A DNA stretch of 14,155 bases, from contig CAZQJH010000029.1 in assembly GCA_964593515.1 (NCBI GenBank), positions 1-14,155 of the forward strand, read 5' to 3'. Source of the DNA: JAXJYR01 sp964593515. GTDB taxonomy: Bacteria > Bacillota_I > Bacilli_A > Erysipelotrichales > Erysipelotrichaceae. A model generated the notes under the pieces. That model was not told where the DNA came from and made no database searches. It worked only from the letters and a program-made list of their open reading frames with translations. Numbering within the stretch: the first letter of the stretch is position 1; every line of letters begins with the position of its first letter. Position numbers and translations under genes: made by a program. This document shows positions 9,678 to 14,155 of the stretch, piece after piece.

Positions 9678-11048
9678 CTAATCACCAACCTTACTAATGA
9701 CAACAGAAATCGTTTTATTTCCTAGGGAATAATTTACTAAAGGATTATTACCTTCAACTAAAACTGGTAATTCATAGGTTCCTACTTGATCGTTTTTACT
9801 TAAATCAACATAAACCTTAATATCATCAGCCTTAACCCCTTTAATAACTTTTTCAGCTCCTTCTAAAACAACACTAACTTCATTTTTGTCTTCAAAAGTA
9901 GCTTTAAATCCTTCTTTAAGATTAATCATTTCCACATCAACATTTTTAATTTCTCGAACTTCTTTTTTATCTAATTTAATGGTAATATCTACAAAGTTTT
10001 CACTAATTTGTCGAACCCCATTTGGGGCAATTAATGGCATCGTAATCGTACGATTACTTGTTAGCGTTGAAGCTGGAATAACTACTGGAATCGTATCAAT
10101 ATTTTTTAATACATCTTCTTTTCCATAAATAGTTACTTTTGGATGATTAACTGTATATGAGGCAATAGCCATTCCATTTGGGATATCTCCATTAGCTTGT
10201 AATACTACATCAACTTCTTTTTGTGGTTTACTTACAGCTACTGTTGCATCCATTGTTTCAGGAATAATATCAACATTTAAACGATCTCCATTATTATCAT
10301 AAGCAACTATTTTTGCTTTACAAGTAAAGTCTTCTTTATATGCTTGCGAAACATCAATTAAGGCTTTAACTGAAGCAATTGAATCTAATGTTTCTTTACT
10401 AGCACGAACATATACTTCACTTTCTTTAAATACTGGTACGCCTATATCATAAGTTGAATCCATTTTAGATTGATTCACAATATCATAACCTAAAGTAAAA
10501 CGACGAATGGATTTTTTCTTAATTGTGACAATTGCATTACTAGGTTCAATTACCACTTCAACCCCACTTGGCGCTGCTTGTGGTAATAAAGCAACTTCAT
10601 GTACTCCTTCAGTTAAATCTGTTAAATCAGCTACTACGGAAAAACCTTTTTGTTGTTTAGCACTTTTAATATTCGCAATATCTCCCATATAACGAACAAC
10701 TACTTCATTAGGTAATCCACTAACTTCATAGGCTTCATCAGCTACTAATACATTAACCGGGAAACTACCTAAAGTTTCTACATTTTGAATATTTTCTAAA
10801 AATCCATTTGAATCAAAGTTCATACTTATATATAGAATAAGGGCAAAAACTAAAGCAATAAATTTACCATAACGTGGATTAAATAAATAACGATCAATAA
10901 ATTCCGAAATAAAATGCCAGATTTTTCCTACTAATACTTCAATTCGTGCATATGTTCGTTGAAATGGTTGACTATTCTTTGAGATAGCTTTAGCCCACTC
11001 CGTCTTTTTTTCCATATTATTTAAACGTGCTTTTTTCTTCTTAGACAT
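9678..11048 (-). CDS. cdaR: CdaR, YbbR-domain regulator of diadenylate cyclase
   Basis: 456 residues. A positively charged cytoplasmic N-terminus (about 60 residues) precedes one membrane span (62-78, KFIALVFALILYISM). The rest is extracytoplasmic and looks like four YbbR repeats, near 85-175, 180-265, 270-355 and 360-456. The repeats are visible from recurring patterns such as LPxxVxVR/YG, an internal L...GxxxV..., and a closing V.VTIK/VVIS strand. CdaR binds and modulates CdaA at the membrane. A longer frame opens at 11102 but would cross 62 bases of cdaA; the ATG at 11048 has an AAGGAAG site 8-10 bases upstream and overlaps the cdaA stop by 8 bases, so translation is probably coupled. The N-terminal cytoplasmic arm is long. 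Confidence 0.93.
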   Translation of the reverse strand: MSKKKKARLNNMEKKTEWAKAISKNSQPFQRTYARIEVLVGKIWHFISEFIDRYLFNPRYGKFIALVFALILYISMNFDSNGFLENIQNVETLGSFPVNVLVADEAYEVSGLPNEVVVRYMGDIANIKSAKQQKGFSVVADLTDLTEGVHEVALLPQAAPSGVEVVIEPSNAIVTIKKKSIRRFTLGYDIVNQSKMDSTYDIGVPVFKESEVYVRASKETLDSIASVKALIDVSQAYKEDFTCKAKIVAYDNNGDRLNVDIIPETMDATVAVSKPQKEVDVVLQANGDIPNGMAIASYTVNHPKVTIYGKEDVLKNIDTIPVVIPASTLTSNRTITMPLIAPNGVRQISENFVDITIKLDKKEVREIKNVDVEMINLKEGFKATFEDKNEVSVVLEGAEKVIKGVKADDIKVYVDLSKNDQVGTYELPVLVEGNNPLVNYSLGNKTISVVISKVGD

Positions 11049-12012
11049 GGCTATCACTTCCTTCTTCATCACTTTCATAATGTAGTACAACCGTATTTTC
11101 ATCTAAAACAATTTCTTCACTTGTTTTATCATTAGTTTCTTCAACTACTTCTTCTACTGTATTTTCAACTTGTTTTTTATTTTCTTTTTTCTTGAAAAAA
11201 GAAAAACGTTTGTTATTGTCTTCATTTTCTTCTTTTTTAGTTGATGCCACAATCGCATCATATAAGAATTCACGTAATTCACTTAAACTCATCGTTGTTA
11301 ATTGTCCACCTTGAGCAACTGAAATTTTTCCACTTTCTTCACTCACAACAATCGTAATCGAATCACTAATTTCACTAATACCAATCGCAGCTCGATGTCT
11401 GGCACCAAAAGTAGTATCTAAATCAATAGTAGTTGGTGGAAAATAAGCCGCCGCACAAGCAATCTTAACCCCTTGAATAATAACTGCCCCATCATGTAAT
11501 GGTGTTCCATATTGAAAAATAGTACCTAAAATTTCAGCACTAACTTCAGCATTAATGCGGGTACCAGTTCTAATATAATCATTTAATGATTGACTTTGTT
11601 CAATCGAAATTAAGGCACCTGTTTTAGTAGATGACATTTGTCCACATGCTTTAACTAATTCATTTACTAAGTTTTCTTTTTCATTATTTGAAAGGGTTGT
11701 TGTTCCCGTAAAGAAACTTGTTTTCCCCATTTTTTCTAATGCACTTCTAATTTCAGGTTGAAAGATAATAATAATAGCTACAACTCCCCAAGTCATAATC
11801 ATATCGATTAATGAAGTTAAAGTTGCTAATCCTAATAAATTAGAAATAAAACGCGAAACAACAACAATTACAACTCCTTTAAAAATTTGAATTGTACGTG
11901 AATTGTTACGCACATATTTTAAACAATAATAAAATAAAGTCCAAATACAAGCAATATCAATAATTGCTCTTAAGACTGTAACCAAATTATTCCAGGTAAA
12001 ATAACCCCACAT
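11041..12012 (-). CDS. cdaA: Diadenylate cyclase CdaA with an extended charged C-terminus
   Basis: 323 residues; it makes c-di-AMP from two ATP at the membrane. Three hydrophobic spans occupy about 10-31, 41-61 and 66-84. The DAC domain follows, with the catalytic motifs DGA (D174-A176, in PLHDGAVI) and RHR (R205-R207, in GARHRAA) both intact. The typical CdaA end is reached near residue 256. After that comes a tail of about 65 residues: a basic patch (FFKKKENKK), then a stretch rich in Glu and Asp. Bacillus CdaA, at about 273 residues, lacks most of this. The ATG at 12012 has an AAAGGAAG site. The HAD gene ends 15 bases upstream and cdaR overlaps by 8 bases downstream. Function is certain; the tail's role is unknown. 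Confidence 0.97.
   Translation of the reverse strand: MWGYFTWNNLVTVLRAIIDIACIWTLFYYCLKYVRNNSRTIQIFKGVVIVVVSRFISNLLGLATLTSLIDMIMTWGVVAIIIIFQPEIRSALEKMGKTSFFTGTTTLSNNEKENLVNELVKACGQMSSTKTGALISIEQSQSLNDYIRTGTRINAEVSAEILGTIFQYGTPLHDGAVIIQGVKIACAAAYFPPTTIDLDTTFGARHRAAIGISEISDSITIVVSEESGKISVAQGGQLTTMSLSELREFLYDAIVASTKKEENEDNNKRFSFFKKKENKKQVENTVEEVVEETNDKTSEEIVLDENTVVLHYESDEEGSDSHV
11180..11205. repeat. Perfect 26-base AT-rich palindrome inside cdaA
   Basis: TTTTCTTTTTTC, two T, then its exact reverse complement. It lies in the codons for the FFKKKEN segment of the CdaA tail. A stable hairpin would need the middle four bases as its loop, leaving eleven pairs, mostly A-T. It may be only the result of Phe and Lys codons meeting, so function is doubtful. 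Confidence 0.6.
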
Positions 12013-12027
12013 GATTACACTTCCTTT

Positions 12028-12798
12028 CTAGTTTTCCATTAAATATTCAATACATTCACATATACCATCAAAAACATGTTCACAAACTTTTTGTACATCT
12101 TCTACAGCATATGAAACACAACAACCATGGAATGCTTCAATCATTGCTAAATCATTATATGAATCACCAATAGCATATACATCATCATGATTAACATTTA
12201 AATGTTCTTCCATAATATGTAATGCTTCTCCTTTAGATACTCCATCAGGTACAATATCTACACAATTGACATTTACATAAGCATGAGCATATCCATTATA
12301 TTGAGTATTAATATGTTGAGCAATTTCTTTAGCTAAATTCGAATCATTTAAGGAAATAACAATTTGGGCTATTTTCCCTTTATCTAATAAAGCTGCTTCA
12401 CTCACTTTACTTTCATCTACATTAGCATATTTATGATCAATTTGATTAGGATCAACACTAAATTTAAAGCGTGCATATCCATCATTAATAACATATGATA
12501 CACAATCTAAAGTTTTGATATATTGAATAATACTAGTTGCATGTTCATAAGACATATAACTACATTGTAATAACTCATTATTTTGATCATAAATAACTCC
12601 ACCATTATTAGTTATTAAAAAATCATATTCAAATTGATTAACTTCAATTTCTTTTCTTAAAGATTCCATACTTCGTCCTGTAACAATAGCAAACATATTA
12701 CCAGCTTGACGAAATTTTTTAATTGCTTCTTTATCTTTCTCACTAACTAAGGCTTCACTACGTAAAGTCCCATCGTAATCACTAGCTAATAATTTCAT
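12028..12798 (-). CDS. Cof-type HAD-IIB sugar-phosphate phosphatase
   Basis: 256 residues, usual for the family. All four HAD motifs are present: DYDGT (nucleophile D7, acid/base D9), T40 in VTGR, K189 in GVSKGEAL, and GDSYND (D212, N215, D216). A C2-type cap domain lies between motifs II and III, about residues 82-185, and sets substrate choice. Such enzymes dephosphorylate sugar phosphates, FMN or other small phosphates; the true substrate cannot be read from the sequence. It is the first gene of the cdaA-cdaR-glmM operon, with its own promoter 22-50 bases upstream and a GAGGTGG site before the ATG. Association with GlmM makes a phospho-sugar plausible, but this is inference. Confidence 0.92.
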   Translation of the reverse strand: MKLLASDYDGTLRSEALVSEKDKEAIKKFRQAGNMFAIVTGRSMESLRKEIEVNQFEYDFLITNNGGVIYDQNNELLQCSYMSYEHATSIIQYIKTLDCVSYVINDGYARFKFSVDPNQIDHKYANVDESKVSEAALLDKGKIAQIVISLNDSNLAKEIAQHINTQYNGYAHAYVNVNCVDIVPDGVSKGEALHIMEEHLNVNHDDVYAIGDSYNDLAMIEAFHGCCVSYAVEDVQKVCEHVFDGICECIEYLMEN

Positions 12799-12819
12799 TA
12801 AACCACCTCGTTTTACTCA

Positions 12820-12848
12820 ATTTTACCAATAATCAAAAAAATAAACAA
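12820..12848 (-). promoter_or_regulatory. Promoter of the HAD-cdaA-cdaR-glmM operon
   Basis: On the minus strand: -35 TTGTTT (12843-12848), a 17-base spacer, and -10 TAAAAT (12820-12825) preceded by TGG, an extended -10. The match and spacing are near ideal for a housekeeping sigma factor. No other convincing promoter is seen between here and the glmM terminator. Confidence 0.75.
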
Positions 12849-12902
12849 TATCTACGCATAAATTTAATCAACTTGTTAATGATAATAGTGGGAGGTGTTT
12901 CA

Positions 12903-13064
12903 ATGGCAAACAAGAAATATAGACCAGGTATGAACTGTGAAAAAAGTGGTTCTTACACATGTTATGATGCTAAAGGTAATGAAGTTAATACCAATGTCGA
13001 TGTGAAAAAAGGAAAAAGATTTCCTCCATCACAAGAAGAAGGTTGTTATTACCAAGAGGGTTAA
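12903..13064 (+). CDS. Small three-cysteine protein, YjzC-like
   Basis: 53 residues, the only plus-strand gene. The ATG at 12903 follows a strong ribosome site, GGGAGGTG (12890-12897). The frame opens earlier, at 12873, but that extension would run through the ribosome site and is unlikely. The pattern YRPG, SGxYxCYD, GNxV, VxxGxRFPP, then GCYY resembles the small YjzC-type proteins of Bacillus, of unknown function. Cysteines at 12, 20 and 48 could bind a metal or form a disulfide; there is no signal peptide or membrane span, so it is probably cytoplasmic. It is divergent from the HAD operon and convergent with the acetyltransferase. No clear promoter was found for it in the 104-base gap. Its reality is well supported by ribosome site and terminator; its role is unknown. 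Confidence 0.8.
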   Translation: MANKKYRPGMNCEKSGSYTCYDAKGNEVNTNVDVKKGKRFPPSQEEGCYYQEG

Positions 13065-13070
13065 CCTAAC

Positions 13071-13108
13071 AAAAATACCGCTAATTCATTTGAATAAGCG
13101 GTATTTTT
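13071..13108. terminator. Bidirectional terminator between the small gene and the acetyltransferase
   Basis: Arms AAAAATACCGCT (13071-13082) and its exact complement (13097-13108), with a loop that can itself pair (ATTC with GAAT). There are T-rich runs on both sides, so it can stop both converging transcripts. The right arm touches the acetyltransferase stop codon at 13109-13111. Confidence 0.88.
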
Positions 13109-13573
13109 TTATAGAATAACTTCCATCCCAATTTTTTGAATATGTAAACCTAAACTTTCATAAAAACGTAAAGCACTAGTATTATCATACCAAACATTTA
13201 ATGTAACATTATAACAATCTATTGATTTGGCATATGCTAATACATATTCATATAATTGTTTTCCAATATGTTTTCCTCGATAAGCTTGATCAACACATAA
13301 ATCATCAATATATATTCCTTTAATCGGTTGAAAAATCATATGTTCTTGATAATCATATATTTGACAAAATGCATATCCTACTACTTTATCATCTAAACAA
13401 TAAACAAAAATAGGATTATTATCATCTTTTATTAAATCAATTAAAGTATTATCATCATATTTTTTACTATTATCTTTAAATAAATCACTTCTAGCTTGAT
13501 GATGAACATGTAAAACTTGATTTAATAATTCATTTAAACGTGCTAAATCACTTTCTATTGCTCTTCGAATCAT
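13109..13573 (-). CDS. GNAT family N-acetyltransferase
   Basis: 154 residues, a single GNAT domain. Strand beta-4 and motif A are DDLCVDQAYRGKHIGKQL, with the acetyl-CoA pyrophosphate loop R99-G-K-H-I-G104; histidine replaces the glycine usual at the fourth place of RGxGxG/A, a tolerated variant. Motif B is NVTLNVWYDNTSALRFYESLGL (122-143), typical of enzymes that acetylate amino groups of small molecules or protein N-termini. The acceptor cannot be predicted. A GTG at 13582 is in frame but lies inside the AGAGGTGG ribosome site; the ATG at 13573, seven bases past the site, is preferred. It is monocistronic, between two terminators. Its promoter is not clear in the 35 bases before the upstream hairpin. 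Confidence 0.9.
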   Translation of the reverse strand: MIRRAIESDLARLNELLNQVLHVHHQARSDLFKDNSKKYDDNTLIDLIKDDNNPIFVYCLDDKVVGYAFCQIYDYQEHMIFQPIKGIYIDDLCVDQAYRGKHIGKQLYEYVLAYAKSIDCYNVTLNVWYDNTSALRFYESLGLHIQKIGMEVIL

Positions 13574-13608
13574 CTTAACCACCTCTTTAATTTATTTTAT
13601 AATAACGC

Positions 13609-13636
13609 AATAAGCGCTGGATTTCCAGCGCTTATT
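13609..13636 (-). terminator. Terminator of the SLH-domain gene
   Basis: A perfect 12-base-pair stem, AATAAGCGCTGG (13609-13620) with its complement (13625-13636), and a four-base loop. It starts four bases after the SLH gene's stop. The following minus-strand sequence is only moderately T-rich (TTATT already within the arm, then GCGTTATT), but the stem is GC-rich and strong. Confidence 0.75.
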
Positions 13637-13640
13637 TTAA

Positions 13641-14155
13641 TTATTTCTTGATTAAGTTAGATAATTGTACAAACATCTTAGCAGCTTCAGCTCTTGTTGT
13701 ATTTGCACTTGGGTTTAAATATGTTTCTTCACCTTTTTTAGATCCACTCATTAATCCATTTTCTACACACCATGCAATTGCATCTTTTGCATATGCACTT
13801 ACGGCTTTGTAATCTTTGAATGTTTCTAATGATTGGCTAGATTTAGTATCTAATCCACATGTATTAGCATAGTTTCTTAACATGATGGCGAAATCTTCAC
13901 GTTTAATTGCATCATCTGGTCCAAATTTACCATTAGCATATCCACTAACTACTTTAGCTTCACTTGCCCAAACAATACCATTACTATACCATAAACCATC
14001 TTTAACATCGCTAAATTTATCAGCATATGTTACTTTTGGTTCTCCAGCCATACGATATAAGACTGTAGCTACCATTCCACGCGTAATTTTTCCATCTGGG
14101 TTAAAGTTGTTTCCAACATTTCCATCTTTACCCATTAATCCTTTAATAGTAGCTT
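13641..14155 (-). CDS. C-terminal end of an S-layer homology (SLH) domain protein, 5' end beyond window
   Basis: The frame is open past the right edge; the internal ATG at 14135 is not the start, because the residues before it (ATIKGL) continue the SLH pattern. At least 171 residues are visible, forming the end of one SLH unit and two full ones. Unit 1 ends in NFNPDGKITRGMVATVLYRM. Unit 2 has FSDV...WYSNGIVWASEAKVVSGY and IKRED. Unit 3 has AIAWCVENGLMSG and TTRAEAAKMF. The TRAE-type motifs normally bind pyruvylated secondary cell-wall polymer, fixing the protein in the S-layer or cell wall. Chain end is LIKK, then TAA. The N-terminal effector part, and so the function, lies outside the window. 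Confidence 0.9.
   Translation of the reverse strand, partial: ATIKGLMGKDGNVGNNFNPDGKITRGMVATVLYRMAGEPKVTYADKFSDVKDGLWYSNGIVWASEAKVVSGYANGKFGPDDAIKREDFAIMLRNYANTCGLDTKSSQSLETFKDYKAVSAYAKDAIAWCVENGLMSGSKKGEETYLNPSANTTRAEAAKMFVQLSNLIKK

Noticed and set aside
9677..9703. Upstream in-frame start for glmM
   Set aside because: The added nine residues are not part of the GlmM family and would overlap the end of cdaR; the ATG at 9676 opens the conserved sequence.
9886..10128. Plus-strand open frame of 80 codons
   Set aside because: It lies wholly inside cdaR on the other strand, has no convincing ribosome site, and the encoded composition looks like antisense of YbbR repeats.
10507..10692. Plus-strand open frame of 61 codons
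   Set aside because: Also inside cdaR, antisense to a well-supported coding frame, with no ribosome site or recognisable domain.
11049..11102. Upstream in-frame start for cdaR
   Set aside because: It would overlap cdaA by 62 bases; the ATG at 11048 has a better ribosome site and gives a natural 8-base overlap.
11190..11205. A-rich run in cdaA as a possible programmed -1 frameshift site
   Set aside because: The AAAAAAG run is read as AAA AAA G, not in the A AAA AAG register needed, and the zero frame continues normally to the cdaR overlap.
12873..12902. Upstream start for the small plus-strand gene
   Set aside because: The extension would translate through the strong GGGAGGTG site that serves the ATG at 12903.

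Overview
The window is AT-rich and densely coded. Every gene but one lies on the minus strand. The gene set is typical of a low-GC Bacillota gut commensal: CdaA, CdaR and GlmM in a row, a CssR/CssS-like two-component pair, S-layer homology (SLH) repeats, and a very large secreted host-glycan glycosidase with FIVAR and F5/8C modules. The style suggests Erysipelotrichia or Coprobacillaceae, but that placement is an inference from gene content and base composition; there is no rRNA or other marker here.

Layout, left to right. (1) 1-6101: one minus-strand gene, still open at the left edge (at least 2033 residues). It encodes a secreted GH95 alpha-L-fucosidase followed by many accessory modules. 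Its upstream region (6102-6196) carries a clear promoter and a catabolite-repression (cre)-like palindrome. (2) 6227-8240: a response regulator and a sensor kinase one base apart, ending in a strong terminator. Conserved blocks resemble the Bacillus secretion-stress pair CssRS. (3) 8342-12798: a four-gene operon read leftward: HAD-family phosphatase, cdaA (diadenylate cyclase), cdaR (YbbR-domain regulator) and glmM (phosphoglucosamine mutase). It has a near-consensus promoter at 12820-12848, junctions of 15 bases, an 8-base overlap and 1 base, and a terminator at 8289-8319. (4) 12903-13064: the only plus-strand gene, a 53-residue three-cysteine protein resembling YjzC. It shares a bidirectional terminator with (5) 13109-13573, a GNAT acetyltransferase. 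(6) 13641-14155: the C-terminal end of an SLH-domain cell-surface protein that starts beyond the right edge.

How the genes fit together. The central operon joins c-di-AMP synthesis and its control with production of glucosamine-1-phosphate for peptidoglycan, a known Bacillota arrangement; the co-transcribed HAD phosphatase is less standard. The flanking genes concern the cell surface: a huge exported fucosidase likely to act on mucin or milk-type glycans, a two-component system that may sense export stress, and an S-layer-anchored protein. No RNA genes, insertion sequences or CRISPR arrays were seen, and no gap longer than about 125 bases is left without a gene. I found no clearly new multi-gene system. 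The most novel-looking elements are a duplicated unnamed beta-rich module in the fucosidase, the long charged tail on CdaA, and the small cysteine-containing protein.
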